DNA of 64,000 nt from Streptomyces venezuelae ATCC 10712 (GTDB taxonomy: Bacteria; Actinomycetota; Actinomycetes; Streptomycetales; Streptomycetaceae). Numbering within the stretch: the first letter of the stretch is position 1; every line of letters begins with the position of its first letter. A program made the position numbers and the translations under genes. Below are positions 17,512-26,069 of this stretch, in pieces. Under the pieces are notes generated by a model. It did no database searches. It saw nothing but the letters and a program-made list of their open reading frames with translations, and was not told the origin of the DNA. Location: NCBI RefSeq assembly GCF_008639165.1, contig NZ_CP029197.1, forward strand, positions 2,852,001 to 2,916,000. The letters are read 5' to 3'.

Positions 17512-18570
17512 TTACTTTCCGAAGACCGGGGCGAGAACCAGCCACGCCGCCCCCACCGCCACCGCGTCCCGCTCCCCCGCCACCCCGACCGGGGCCGTCA
17601 GACCCAGACCGGTCAGCACCTCCCGCACCCCGTCCGTGAACACCTCGCTCGCGGCGAGCACCTCGCGGCCGCCCAGCAGCACCTGGTCGATGTCCAGGAG
17701 CCGTACGAGGTTGGCGGCGCCCGCGCCGAGGACGCGCGCGGCCCCGGGCAGGTCGCCGCGCCCGACCGCCGCCAGGCACAGCACCTCCAGGCAGCCGCGC
17801 CCGCCGCAGCCGCACGGGGGGCCGTCGAGCTGGACGGTCTGGTGGCCGAGTTCGCCCGCGCCCGTCCTCTCCCCCCGGAGCGGCGCCCCGCCGAGGACGA
17901 GACCCGCGCCCAGGCCCGTACCGAGGTGGACGTACGCGAAGGAGTCCGGGGCGGCGGGGCGGACGGCGAGGCCGAGGGCGGCGGCGTTGGTGTCCTTGTC
18001 GAGGACCACGGGCAGTCCGAGGCGTCCGGCGAGTTCCTCGCGGACGGGGTGGCCGGCCCACTCCGGGAAGCCCGTCACCCGGCCCGGGACTCCGGCGCGG
18101 TGGTCCAGCGGCCCGGGCATCGCGACCCCGACGCCGAGGACGGGACCCGGACCGGGACCGTGATCGGGACCGGCGGCGTGCAGGGCGCGTACCTCCTCGG
18201 TCACCGCGTCCAGGACGGGTCCCGCCCCCGCGCCCAGGTCAAGGGCACGGTGACGGCGGGCGACGGCGGTGCCCGCGAGGTCGGTGAGGAGGGTGGTCAG
18301 CTCGTCGCGGTCGAGGTGGACGCCGACCGCGTACCCGGCGGAGGGGATGAGCCGCAGGACCGTGCGGGGCTTGCCGCCGGTCGAGGCGCGGTGACCGGCC
18401 TCGGTGGCGAGGCCCTCGGCCCGGAGCCGCGCGGTGATCTTGCTGACGGCCTGGGGGGTGAGTCCGGTGCGTTCGGCGAGTTCGAGGCGGCTGATGCCGG
18501 CCTCCCCCGCCGTGCGCAGCAGGTCGAGCACGAGCGCCGCGTTGGGGCTGCGCAAGGCCGGCACGTTCAC
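17512..18570 (-). CDS. ROK-family transcriptional regulator
   Basis: The 352-residue protein has an N-terminal winged helix (NAALVLDLLRTAGEAG, LELAERTGLTPQAVSKITAR) and a ROK sugar-kinase-like domain with GVGVAMPGPLD, AYVHLGTGLGAGLVLGG, TGAGELGH and the zinc motif CGCGGRGCLEVL. ROK regulators of the XylR/NagC type repress sugar-use genes until a sugar or sugar phosphate binds. GTG at 18570 was chosen because GGAG precedes it and the domain starts there. It is divergent from the oxidoreductase gene, with a palindrome in between. The ligand cannot be told from sequence. Confidence 0.88.
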   Translation of the reverse strand: MNVPALRSPNAALVLDLLRTAGEAGISRLELAERTGLTPQAVSKITARLRAEGLATEAGHRASTGGKPRTVLRLIPSAGYAVGVHLDRDELTTLLTDLAGTAVARRHRALDLGAGAGPVLDAVTEEVRALHAAGPDHGPGPGPVLGVGVAMPGPLDHRAGVPGRVTGFPEWAGHPVREELAGRLGLPVVLDKDTNAAALGLAVRPAAPDSFAYVHLGTGLGAGLVLGGAPLRGERTGAGELGHQTVQLDGPPCGCGGRGCLEVLCLAAVGRGDLPGAARVLGAGAANLVRLLDIDQVLLGGREVLAASEVFTDGVREVLTGLGLTAPVGVAGERDAVAVGAAWLVLAPVFGK

Positions 18571-18622
18571 TCCACCACTCCGATCAGGTCCGTCTCCACC
18601 TGCCCATTGTCGCTGTCGCTTG

Positions 18623-18649
18623 CACTTTGGCAACTCCGTTGCTTAAGTG
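18623..18649. promoter_or_regulatory. 27-bp inverted repeat, probable ROK operator
   Basis: CACTTTGGCAAC and GTTGCTTAAGTG match as inverted arms at 10 of 12 positions around TCC. The site lies in the 85-bp divergent promoter region and its right arm ends just before the oxidoreductase start, so a bound repressor would block both promoters. Confidence 0.65.
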
Positions 18650-18655
18650 AGGTGC

Positions 18656-19786
18656 ATGACTGGCACGGACATCACTGGCACGGCCAACTCCGGCACCGCC
18701 CCGACGGACCGCACCCCCCTCCGCGTCGGACTCGTCGGCTACGGCCTCGCGGGCTCCGTCTTCCACGCCCCGCTGATCGCCGCCTCCGAGGACCTCGTCC
18801 TCGCCGCCGTCACCACCGGCAACCCCGAGCGCGCCGCCGAGGCCCGCGCCGCCCACCCCGGCGTCCGGGTCGTGGCCACCCCCGAGGAACTCTGGGAGGA
18901 CGGGGCGGCCGACGCGCTCGATCTCGTCGTCGTCGCCTCCCCCAACAAGACGCACGTGGCGATCGCCACGGCCGCGCTCGAGGCGGGCCTCCCGGTCGTC
19001 GTCGACAAGCCGCTGGCCGGGACCGCCGCCGAGGCGCGGACGCTGGCCGCCCTCGCCGAGGAGCGGGGCCTGCTGCTCTCGGTCTTCCAGAACCGCCGCT
19101 GGGACAACGACTTCCTGACCCTCCGCGGGCTCCTCGACGAGAAGGCCCTCGGCGAGGTGCAGCGCTTCGAGTCCCGCTTCGAGCGCTGGCGGCCGCTCCC
19201 CAAGGGCGGCTGGCGCGAGTCCGGCGCGCCCGAGGAGATCGGCGGACTGCTGTACGACCTGGGCAGCCACGTCGTCGACCAGGCGCTCGTCCTCTTCGGC
19301 CCGGTGGTCTCGGTGTACGCCGAGTCGGACGTGCGCCGGCCCGGCGCCGAGGCCGACGACGACACCTTCCTCGCGCTCACCCACGCCGGCGGCGTCCGCT
19401 CCCACCTGTACGTGAGCGCCACCACCGCCCAGCTCGGCCCCCGCTTCCGGGTGCTCGGGCAGCGCGCGGGCTTCGTGAAGTACGGCCTCGACCCGCAGGA
19501 GGCCGCCCTCCGCGAGGGGCTGCGGCCGGTGCCGGGCGGCACGACGTGGGGCACGGAACCGGCGGAGCTGTGGGGCCGGCTCGGCGCCGGCGAGTCGCCG
19601 CTGACCGGCGGCGGGACCCCGGTCGAGTCGCTCCCGGGCGACTACCCGGCGTACTACGCGGCCGTGGCCGCCGCCCTGCGCGGCACCGGCGAGAACCCGG
19701 TCACGGCGCACGAGGCCGCGGCCGCGCTCGACGTCCTCGAGGCGGCGAGGCGCTCGGCCCGCGAGGGCGTCACGGTGACGCTGTGA
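18656..19786 (+). CDS. Gfo/Idh/MocA-family NAD(P)-dependent oxidoreductase
   Basis: The 376-residue enzyme has an N-terminal Rossmann fold (RVGLVGYGLAGSVFHAPLIA), the family motif VVDKPLAGTAAEA with the usual lysine in a D-K-P setting, and a C-terminal dimer domain with GLLYDLGSHVVDQALVLFG. Such enzymes oxidise sugars, inositols or reduce imines. ATG at 18656 was taken; GTG at 18649 - 2 (18647) is in frame and would add three residues. The stop overlaps the next gene by 4 nt. Control by the divergent ROK regulator suggests a sugar-type substrate. Confidence 0.86.
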   Translation: MTGTDITGTANSGTAPTDRTPLRVGLVGYGLAGSVFHAPLIAASEDLVLAAVTTGNPERAAEARAAHPGVRVVATPEELWEDGAADALDLVVVASPNKTHVAIATAALEAGLPVVVDKPLAGTAAEARTLAALAEERGLLLSVFQNRRWDNDFLTLRGLLDEKALGEVQRFESRFERWRPLPKGGWRESGAPEEIGGLLYDLGSHVVDQALVLFGPVVSVYAESDVRRPGAEADDDTFLALTHAGGVRSHLYVSATTAQLGPRFRVLGQRAGFVKYGLDPQEAALREGLRPVPGGTTWGTEPAELWGRLGAGESPLTGGGTPVESLPGDYPAYYAAVAAALRGTGENPVTAHEAAAALDVLEAARRSAREGVTVTL

Positions 19787-20265
19787 ACAGCCAGGAGACG
19801 GTGGAACTCGAAGCCCAGGAGGCCCGGCTGGTCCTCCCCCGCTTCACGTACGAGGACGCCTGGACGCTCGGCACCCTCCTGGTCGGCATGGCGCGCGAGC
19901 GCCAGGCCCCGGTGGCGATCGACATCCGGCGCGGGGCGCAGCAGCTCTTCCACTGCGCCCTGCCGGGGTCCAGCGCGGACAACGACGCCTGGATCGACCG
20001 GAAGCGGCGGGTCGTCGAGCGGTACGGCGTGAGCTCGTTCCTGGTCGGCGCCCGGTTCCGCGCGAAGGGGACGACGTTCGAGGCGTCCTCGCGCCTCGAC
20101 CCCGACCGGTACGCCGCGCACGGCGGTTCGTTCCCGGTCGCGGTCGAGGGCGCGGGGGTGATCGGCTCGGTCACGGTCTCGGGCCTGCCGCAGGCCGAGG
20201 ACCACGCCCTGGTCGTGGCGGCGCTGGAGCGACTGCTCAGCTCATCCGCCTCCGCCGCCGGCTGA
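19783..20265 (+). CDS. UPF0303/heme-degrading-domain-like protein
   Basis: The 160-residue protein matches the UPF0303 (GlcG/HbpS-like, DUF336) family: [57 protein letters not shown] and a closing [21 protein letters not shown]. Relatives are called heme-binding or heme-degrading, but the biochemical role of this group is not settled. The GTG start at 19783 overlaps the oxidoreductase stop (GTGA), so the two are translationally coupled. Its 3' end overlaps the convergent anchor-A gene by 29 bp. Confidence 0.8.
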   Translation: MNSQETVELEAQEARLVLPRFTYEDAWTLGTLLVGMARERQAPVAIDIRRGAQQLFHCALPGSSADNDAWIDRKRRVVERYGVSSFLVGARFRAKGTTFEASSRLDPDRYAAHGGSFPVAVEGAGVIGSVTVSGLPQAEDHALVVAALERLLSSSASAAG

Positions 20266-21742
20266 GGACGACGAGCGCGCCGCCGCCGAGGGCGAGACCG
20301 ACGGCGGTGGCGCCCATGACGATCTTTCCGGAGCCCGCGCCGGTCTCGGAGAGTTCGCCGTGGGGGCCGTGGTGGCCGCCGGAACTCCCGTGACCTCCGT
20401 CGTCGCCGTATCCGCCGGAACTCCCGTGACCTCCGTCGTCGCCGTATCCGCCGGAGTTCCCGTTCCCGCCGTCGTCCCCGTACCCGCCGTCACTGCCGCC
20501 GTTCGACGAACCGCCGGTCGTGGGGTCGGTGGGGGTGGGGGTGGGAGTGGGGTCGGTGGGGGTGGGCGTCGGGTCCGTCGGGGTGGGGGTGGGATCGGTC
20601 GGCGTGGGGGTGGGATCGGTCGGCGTGGGCGTCGGGTCCGTCGGCGTCGGGGTCGGCGTGGGTTCGTTCCCGCCGCAGGCCGGCAGGTCGCCGTTGAACG
20701 GGTAGGCGTGGATCTCCTGGCCACCGCCGCCGGTGGTCTCCGAGGCGTGCGTCAGGTTTCCGGTGGTGAAGAACCGGCCGTTCATGCCGGGCATGGTGAC
20801 GGTCGCGGTGCTGGCCTGGTTGCCGATCAGCACGCTGCCCGCGAACTGGGCCGTGCCCTCGAACTTGACGGCGGTCGCGTCGGGGAAGTTCCACAGCAGC
20901 CGCTCGCGCAGACCGTCCGGGAACTGGTTGATGTACGTGTCGATGGTGCGCGTGCCGCCCAGGACGTTGACCAGGACGGTCGCGTCCGCCGGGATCTTGT
21001 CGAAGCGGATGCCCTGCTGGCCGCCGCTCGCGGACTCCAGGTCGAAGTCGACGTTGAAGACCTGGAGCTTCGACGTGCCGTCACCCGTGAAGACGGTCTC
21101 GGTGTTGTTGTTCTTGGCGGTGCCGGTGGGGGTGCGGGAGGCGCCGTCCACGTACGCGTAACACCGGCTGGCCTCGGTGAGCTGACCGCGGAGCGCGGTG
21201 TACGGCCCGGCGGCGCCGGCGTCCTTCACCGGGGTCGGGTTCACCGTGCCGGAGAGCGTGCCCCCGTACCGTACGACGCCGCTGACCGTGCCCTCCTCGG
21301 CGAGCAGCCGCTGGCCGGTGGCGACGGTGAGGTTCTTGCCGACGGTGAGGAAGTCGGTGCCGTTGACCGGCGGGACGCGCGAACCGACGCCCGCGACGCC
21401 CACGTTGTAGACGCTGGAGGCGCCCGCGCGCTTGTTCATGTCGAAGCCGCCGAGGACGACGACCTTGCCCTCGGCCTCGGCGGCGGCCTCGCGGACGAGC
21501 ATGTCGCCGCCGACGTAGACGTTGATGTTGTTGTCGCGGTACTTCACTTCCCCGCTGCCGATGTCGGGGTACGGGCCGGGCGGGCAGGTGCCCGGCAGAC
21601 AGGGGCCGAGGCCGCCCGGCAGCGGGTCGGCCCAGCCGTTGACGGCGAGGGCGCCGACGAGGGCGGTGGCCACGACGGTGGAGGCGGCGATGACGGCGAG
21701 ACGGCGCCGGTCACGCCGTCTCTCGTGAGGGGTGGGTTCCAT
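20237..21742 (-). CDS. Choice-of-anchor A family surface protein with Pro-Thr repeats
   Basis: The 501-residue secreted protein has an N-terminal signal/anchor helix ([20 protein letters not shown]) and a choice-of-anchor A domain ([68 protein letters not shown]). A stalk of PTDPTPT repeats and [12 protein letters not shown] repeats follows. It ends with LSETG, a hydrophobic helix ([20 protein letters not shown]) and RRRRR. LSETG resembles a sortase box, so wall attachment is likely but not certain. ATG at 21742 was preferred; a TTG at 21751 is possible. Function is probably adhesion or spore/hyphal surface structure. Confidence 0.82.
   Translation of the reverse strand: MEPTPHERRRDRRRLAVIAASTVVATALVGALAVNGWADPLPGGLGPCLPGTCPPGPYPDIGSGEVKYRDNNINVYVGGDMLVREAAAEAEGKVVVLGGFDMNKRAGASSVYNVGVAGVGSRVPPVNGTDFLTVGKNLTVATGQRLLAEEGTVSGVVRYGGTLSGTVNPTPVKDAGAAGPYTALRGQLTEASRCYAYVDGASRTPTGTAKNNNTETVFTGDGTSKLQVFNVDFDLESASGGQQGIRFDKIPADATVLVNVLGGTRTIDTYINQFPDGLRERLLWNFPDATAVKFEGTAQFAGSVLIGNQASTATVTMPGMNGRFFTTGNLTHASETTGGGGQEIHAYPFNGDLPACGGNEPTPTPTPTDPTPTPTDPTPTPTDPTPTPTDPTPTPTDPTPTPTPTDPTTGGSSNGGSDGGYGDDGGNGNSGGYGDDGGHGSSGGYGDDGGHGSSGGHHGPHGELSETGAGSGKIVMGATAVGLALGGGALVVLSRRRRRMS
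20376..20483. repeat. 36-bp tandem repeat in the anchor-A gene
   Basis: Two identical 36-bp units (20376-20411, 20412-20447) and a diverged third encode the 12-residue repeat [12 protein letters not shown]. Confidence 0.85.
20517..20665. repeat. Pro-Thr-Asp coding tandem repeat
   Basis: The + strand shows repeated GGTCGGTGGGGGTGGG-like units that encode (PTPTD)n on the minus strand. It is a strongly G-rich + strand tract with potential for slippage or G-quadruplex formation. Confidence 0.85.
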
Positions 21743-21767
21743 ATCCGGCAATATGCAAAAACTGTAT

Positions 21768-21805
21768 GAAAATGGCGACGCCCCACGCGGGGCGCCGCCA
21801 TTTTC
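21768..21805. terminator. Terminator hairpin after the FAH-family gene
   Basis: AAAATGGCG/CGCCATTTT outer arms extend inward through a CCCC/GGGG stem. The structure sits 25 bp past the FAH-family stop in the direction of its transcription and ends in a T-run. Confidence 0.85.
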
Positions 21806-21829
21806 CGGAAGGAAGGATGCAATCGGGGA

Positions 21830-22687
21830 TCAGGCGCTCTTGAGCTCCTGCCGCTGCCGGCCGAGTCCGTCGACCTCCAGCTCGACGACGTCGCCGGGCC
21901 GCAGGTACGGCTTGGGCTCCGGCTGCCCCATGGCGACACCGGCGGGGGTGCCGGTGTTGATGACGTCACCCGGGTAGAGGGTCATGAACCGGCTGACGTA
22001 CCGGACGACCTCCGCGACCGGGAAGATCTGGTCCGAGGTGTGACCGTCCTGCTTGAGCTCGCCGTTGACCCAGAGCCGCAGGCCCAGCGCCTGCGGGTCG
22101 GGCACCTCGTCGGCGGTGACGAGCCAGGGGCCGAGCGGGTTGAAGGTCTCGCAGTTCTTGCCCTTGTCCCAGGTGCCGCCGCGCTCGATCTGGAACTCGC
22201 GCTCGGACACGTCGTGGGCGACCGCGTACCCGGCGACGTGCGCGAGGGCCTCCTCGTCGGTCTCCAGGTAGCGGGCGGTGCGGCCGATGACGATCGCGAG
22301 CTCCACCTCCCAGTCGGTCTTCACCGAGCCGCGCGGGACGAGCACGGTGTCGTCCGGGCCGACGACGGTGTCGGCGGCCTTGAGGAAGACGACCGGCTCG
22401 GCGGGGGTGGCCTGGCCGGTCTCGGCGGCGTGCCCGTGGTAGTTCAGCCCGATGCACACGACCTTGCCGATCCGGGCGACCGGCGGGCCCACGCGCAGCC
22501 CGGTCGCGTCGAGCGCGGGCAGCACACCGGCACCGGCGGCGGCCCGGACCCGGTCCAGGGCGGAGGCGTCGGCGAGCAGACTGCCGTCGATGTCGTCGAC
22601 CAGCGCGGACAGGTCGCGAAGCGTCCCGTCCTGGTCGAGCAGGGCGGGACGCTCGGCTCCGGGCGGGCCGACACGCAGCAGCTTCAT
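21830..22687 (-). CDS. Fumarylacetoacetate hydrolase (FAH) family enzyme
   Basis: The 285-residue cytosolic protein has the FAH C-terminal catalytic domain. Key elements are VVCIGLNYHGHAAETGQATP, VFLKAADTVVGPDDTV, the metal ligands in TDWEVELAIVIGRTAR, HDVSEREFQIERGG and the closing VINTGTPAGVAMG. Members hydrolyse, decarboxylate or isomerise beta-keto or dienoic acids in aromatic or sugar-acid breakdown (for example HpcE or ureidoglycolate lyase types). No pathway genes are adjacent, so the substrate is unknown. ATG at 22687 follows GGGAG. Confidence 0.9.
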   Translation of the reverse strand: MKLLRVGPPGAERPALLDQDGTLRDLSALVDDIDGSLLADASALDRVRAAAGAGVLPALDATGLRVGPPVARIGKVVCIGLNYHGHAAETGQATPAEPVVFLKAADTVVGPDDTVLVPRGSVKTDWEVELAIVIGRTARYLETDEEALAHVAGYAVAHDVSEREFQIERGGTWDKGKNCETFNPLGPWLVTADEVPDPQALGLRLWVNGELKQDGHTSDQIFPVAEVVRYVSRFMTLYPGDVINTGTPAGVAMGQPEPKPYLRPGDVVELEVDGLGRQRQELKSA

Positions 22688-22759
22688 GGACTTCTCCCTG
22701 TGGTCGAGGCGGGCCCGGGAAAGGCCCTGAGGTACCCCGGCCGATGGAGTGCGGCCATC

Positions 22760-22779
22760 GGAGGATTGGTCGATCCTCC
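22760..22779. promoter_or_regulatory. 20-bp palindrome upstream of the FAH-family gene
   Basis: GGAGGAT and ATCCTCC are perfect inverted arms around TGGTCG, 73 bp upstream of the FAH-family start. The position and symmetry suit a repressor site (for example of a GntR or IclR protein). It could instead be a weak hairpin. Confidence 0.45.
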
Positions 22780-22784
22780 AAGAG

Positions 22785-22811
22785 AACGGGTCACTCTGCA
22801 AGACCCCGTTC
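22785..22811. terminator. Hairpin after the YidC-like gene
   Basis: AACGGGTC and GACCCCGTT form an imperfect stem 14 bp past the YidC-like stop, in its transcription direction. Confidence 0.5.
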
Positions 22812-22824
22812 ACCCCCTGGACCC

Positions 22825-23556
22825 TTACGCGCGAGTAGCAACGGGTGCGGCCGCCTCCTCCGGCCCCTGCTGGTCCCGGAAGAGGAAGGCGCGTTCGGCG
22901 GCGGTCCAGGCGGTGCTGGTGACGATGTAGAGGGCGGCGGCGAGCGGCACGACGGCGACCGAGATCAGGGTCGCGAAGGAGAGCAGCGGCATCACCTTCG
23001 CGATGGCGCCCGCGCCGGGGGTGGGCTGGCCCAGGTCCAGCGGCTGGGCGGCGAGCTGCGCCTTCGTGCGCCGGTACGTGAACGTGGCCACGGCGGCGAC
23101 GAGCGCGAACAGCACGAGGTAGACCCGGCCGGCCGGGCCGAGGACGCCGCCGTGGGAGAGGGCGTCGGCCCAGTGGTCGCCGAGCGGGGCGGCGAAGAGG
23201 GTGTGCCCGGCCATCCGGTCGCCGGAGAACAGGTGGTACATCAGCAGGAACGCGGGCGCCTGGAGCAGGCTGGGCAGGATGCCGGCGAACGGCGAGACCT
23301 TCTCGCGCGCGTGCAGCTCCAGGACCGCCTTCTTGAGCCGCTCCGGGTTCTTGGCGTGCTTCTTGCGCAGAGCGGCCAGCTCCGGCGCGATCCGGGTGCG
23401 GGCCTTCTGGCCCCGGGCGGAGGCCCGCGACAGGGGGTGGATCGCGAGCCGTACGAGCATCGTGAAGAGGACGATCGCGGCGGCCGTGGCGGTGGTGGCG
23501 AAGAGCGGCTGGAGCAGGTCGGCGAGCCGCTCGACCAGGGAAGCGAAGACGTTCAT
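22825..23556 (-). CDS. YidC/Oxa1-family membrane insertase (second copy type)
   Basis: The 243-residue membrane protein has about five helices: LLQPLFATTATAAAIVLFTM, ILPSLLQAPAFLLMYHLF, VYLVLFALVAAVATFTY and VMPLLSFATLISVAVVPLAA. Conserved features of the Oxa1/YidC core are RLAIHPLSRASARGQKA, a charged cytosolic hairpin (ALRKKHAKNPERLKKAVLEL) and the hydrophilic-groove Arg in the first core helix (FTMLVRLAIHP). It lacks the large extracytoplasmic domain, as in Gram-positive bacteria. It is not next to rpmH/rnpA, so it is likely an extra paralogue for insertion of a subset of membrane proteins. Confidence 0.88.
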   Translation of the reverse strand: MNVFASLVERLADLLQPLFATTATAAAIVLFTMLVRLAIHPLSRASARGQKARTRIAPELAALRKKHAKNPERLKKAVLELHAREKVSPFAGILPSLLQAPAFLLMYHLFSGDRMAGHTLFAAPLGDHWADALSHGGVLGPAGRVYLVLFALVAAVATFTYRRTKAQLAAQPLDLGQPTPGAGAIAKVMPLLSFATLISVAVVPLAAALYIVTSTAWTAAERAFLFRDQQGPEEAAAPVATRA

Positions 23557-23659
23557 GGGAGCCCTCCGTGGGGTCTCGTCGTGCCGGGGTGGGGAAATTC
23601 GGCATGACGGATCCGCGAGAGGTGCTCGCTGTATGGGTGGGCAGGGGTGGGCGGGCTCC

Positions 23660-23956
23660 CTACGCGGCCGTCAGGAGGGGACGGCCGGGAGCGCGGGGTC
23701 TGCGACGCCCCGCGGCGTCGGGATCGCGCTGGGGCAGGAAGGCGGTCCGCCGCTCACGGTCGCGGATCGCGGTGCGGACGGCGGTGCGCGGCACCACCGG
23801 GGCCGTACGGGCTCCGAACAGGCAGCAGACGACGGTGGTGGCGGCGAGGGCGACGGCGGCGGAGACGCCACCGCCGTCGGAGAGCAGCAGGTCGGCGAGG
23901 GCGAGCAGGAAGAAGAGCGGCGCGACGACGCGCAGGACCAGACTCCTGGTCGTCAT
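23660..23956 (-). CDS. Small membrane protein, DUF6412-like
   Basis: The 98-residue protein has two hydrophobic segments (LVLRVVAPLFFLLALADLLL and VALAATTVVCCLFGA) and a basic C-terminal half (RTAIRDRERRTAFLPQRDP). It resembles the short protein often found beside this YidC-like gene in streptomycetes and may help that insertase or depend on it. ATG at 23956 follows a purine-rich GAGAGGGGG site; the gap to the YidC-like gene is 103 bp. Confidence 0.7.
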   Translation of the reverse strand: MTTRSLVLRVVAPLFFLLALADLLLSDGGGVSAAVALAATTVVCCLFGARTAPVVPRTAVRTAIRDRERRTAFLPQRDPDAAGRRRPRAPGRPLLTAA

Positions 23957-23999
23957 ACCGCCCCCTCTCGCCCTGGTCCGGCGCCCTTTTCACGGTCGC

Positions 24000-24566
24000 T
24001 CACCGTGAAGACGCACGGGACTCTCCGGGAGTTCCCGCGGGATCGTGGGAATTCAGCGGGACCAGGAGACGGCGGGCGCCGAGCAGGGCGCGGCTGACCG
24101 GATCGGCGGGTTCCCGGTCGAGCCCGGCGCCCGGCCGCATCTCGACGTCGGCGGGCGGCACGGGGATGCGGCAGGCCGGGCACTCCCCGTACGGGCCGAG
24201 TTCGGTGCCGCAGTCGGCGTGATGGAAGTGCCGCACGGGTACGGCGCCGGGGACCTCGGCCCGCCCCCACGCGCCGAGCGAGCGCAGGACCGGCCAGAGG
24301 GCGAGCCCGCGCTCGGTGAGCACGTACTCGTCGCGCGGGGGCGACTCCTGGTAGCGGCGCCGGTCCAGGACGCCCGCCTCGACGAGGGCCTGGAGGCGGG
24401 CGGCGAGGACGGCGCGGGGGGCGCCGAGGTGGACGAGGAAGTCGTTGTAGCGGCGGACGCCGTAGAAGGCGTCGCGGACGACGAGGAGGGTCCAGCGCTC
24501 GCCGATGACCTCCAGGGCGCGGGCGATGGAGCACTGCTGGTGAGCGTAGTCCTTGCCGAGAGCCAT
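24000..24566 (-). CDS. HxlR-family transcriptional regulator
   Basis: The 188-residue protein has the HxlR winged helix: an N-terminal CSIARALEVIGERWTLLVVR with the family cysteine at residue 12, FLVHLGAPRAVLAARLQALV and the wing RRYQESPPRDEYVLTERG. A C-terminal part carries a CxxC-type pair (CGTELGPYGECPAC) that may bind metal or sense oxidants. It is divergent from an MFS efflux gene with an inverted repeat between them, a standard repressor-pump arrangement. Confidence 0.88.
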   Translation of the reverse strand: MALGKDYAHQQCSIARALEVIGERWTLLVVRDAFYGVRRYNDFLVHLGAPRAVLAARLQALVEAGVLDRRRYQESPPRDEYVLTERGLALWPVLRSLGAWGRAEVPGAVPVRHFHHADCGTELGPYGECPACRIPVPPADVEMRPGAGLDREPADPVSRALLGARRLLVPLNSHDPAGTPGESRASSR

Positions 24567-24586
24567 GACCCCATCGTACCCAATCC

Positions 24587-24605
24587 AGGTTCATTCAGTG
24601 AACCT
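24587..24605. promoter_or_regulatory. Inverted repeat, probable HxlR operator
   Basis: AGGTTCA and TGAACCT are perfect inverted arms around TTCAG, 20 bp upstream of the HxlR start. A second, weaker copy (AGTTCA-N6-GAAC, 24632-24647) lies next to the MFS ribosome site, so one regulator could control both directions. Confidence 0.7.
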
Positions 24606-24668
24606 ACCTGGTACCGTGAGGGTCACACGTAAGTTCAATCACCGAACCGACAGGTGGAGGTACCCGCC

Positions 24669-26069
24669 GTGCCCCAGCTCGCGCCCACCGGCCACACCTC
24701 CGCCCCACCCCACGACGGCCGCGCCCCGGCACGCCCCGGGGCCGCCCTCACCGTCACCGCCGCGGCCACCGCCGTCGCCCTGATGAACTACACGGCCCCG
24801 ATGCTGACCCTCCCCGACACGGCCGCCGCCTTCGGGACCCCGCCCTCCGCCCAGGCCTGGCTGCTCAACGGCACCCCGCTCGGCCTCGCCGTCCTCCTCC
24901 TGGTGGCCGGCAGCCTCGCCGACGCCCACGGACGCCGCCGGATCTTCCTCCTCGGCACCCTCGCCCTCGGCCTCACCACCGCCCTCGGGGCCCTCGCGGA
25001 CTCCACCCTCACCTTCACCGCGGCCCGCATCGCGCAGGGCGCGGCAAGCGCCGCCGTCCTCGCGGGAAGCCTCGGCCTGCTCGCCCACGCCTACCCGGCG
25101 GGCCGCGACCGGATCAGGGCGACCGGGATCTGGGGCGCCTCCGTCAGCGCGGGCATCGCCCTGGGCCCGCTGCTCGCGGGCGCCCTGAGCCTGGCGGACT
25201 GGCGCCTGGTGTACGGCACGCTGGGCGCGGCCGCCCTGGTGATCGCGGGGGCGGGGGCGCGGGCCCTGAGGGCGGACGAGACGAAGCGGGAGGGCTCGGG
25301 CTCCCGCCCCGACATCGCGGGCGCGACCGCGCTCGGACTGGCCCTGGCGGCTCTGCTGACCGCGCTCACCCTCGGCCGGGACGGCTGGCTGCGCCCCCAG
25401 GTGGGGCTGCTGCTGTTCGCCGCGGTCGCACTGACCGCGCTGTTCGTGGCGGTCGAGCGCCGGAGCCGTACGCCCATGGTGGACCTGGCGCTGTTGCGGC
25501 GGCCCGCGTTCCTGGCGTCGACACTGGGGGCGCTGTTCACGGGCCTGGCGGTGATCGGCCTGTTCAGCGTGGTGCCCGCACTGCTCCAGGGCGGGGCGGG
25601 GATGTCGCCGCTCGGGGCGGCGTGGCTGTTCGTGCTGTGGTCCGGCACGGCGTTCCTGGTGGCCCTGCAGGCGCGCCGCCTCCCGGCCCGGCTGTCGGCC
25701 CCGTACCAACTGGCCCTGGGGTTCGCCCTGTCGGCGGCGGGGGTGCTGGCCCTGCTCGGCGGCCTCGAAGGCCCGACGGCCTCCTGGTCCCGCCTGCTCC
25801 CCGGCCTCCTGGTGGCGGGCGCGGGCAGCGGCCTCCTGAACGCGGCGCTGCCCCGGCTCGCGGTCGACTCCGTGCCGCCGGAACGGGCGGCGATGGGCTC
25901 GGGGGCCAACAACACCGCCCGCTACATCGGCTCCTCGGCGGGCGTGGCCCTGATGCTGGCCCTCGCCACGGCGGGAACGGGCCCGGACACGGCGGTCGTC
26001 GTCTCGGCGGCGCTCGCGGTGACCGGCGCGGTGGTCACCCTGACCCTCGGCCGACGGCCGCGTCGGTGA
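24669..26069 (+). CDS. MFS drug exporter, DHA2 (EmrB/QacA) type
   Basis: The 466-residue protein has up to 14 membrane helices. It shows the loop-2 motif GSLADAHGRRRIFL, motif C in GIWGASVSAGIALGPLLAG and the late motif RAAMGSGANNTARYIGSSAG. This family expels drugs and toxic organic compounds in exchange for protons. GTG at 24669 has GGAGG 8 nt upstream. Divergence from the HxlR gene implies induction by a compound that the regulator senses. The 3' end overlaps the convergent symporter gene by 35 bp. Confidence 0.9.
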   Translation: MPQLAPTGHTSAPPHDGRAPARPGAALTVTAAATAVALMNYTAPMLTLPDTAAAFGTPPSAQAWLLNGTPLGLAVLLLVAGSLADAHGRRRIFLLGTLALGLTTALGALADSTLTFTAARIAQGAASAAVLAGSLGLLAHAYPAGRDRIRATGIWGASVSAGIALGPLLAGALSLADWRLVYGTLGAAALVIAGAGARALRADETKREGSGSRPDIAGATALGLALAALLTALTLGRDGWLRPQVGLLLFAAVALTALFVAVERRSRTPMVDLALLRRPAFLASTLGALFTGLAVIGLFSVVPALLQGGAGMSPLGAAWLFVLWSGTAFLVALQARRLPARLSAPYQLALGFALSAAGVLALLGGLEGPTASWSRLLPGLLVAGAGSGLLNAALPRLAVDSVPPERAAMGSGANNTARYIGSSAGVALMLALATAGTGPDTAVVVSAALAVTGAVVTLTLGRRPRR

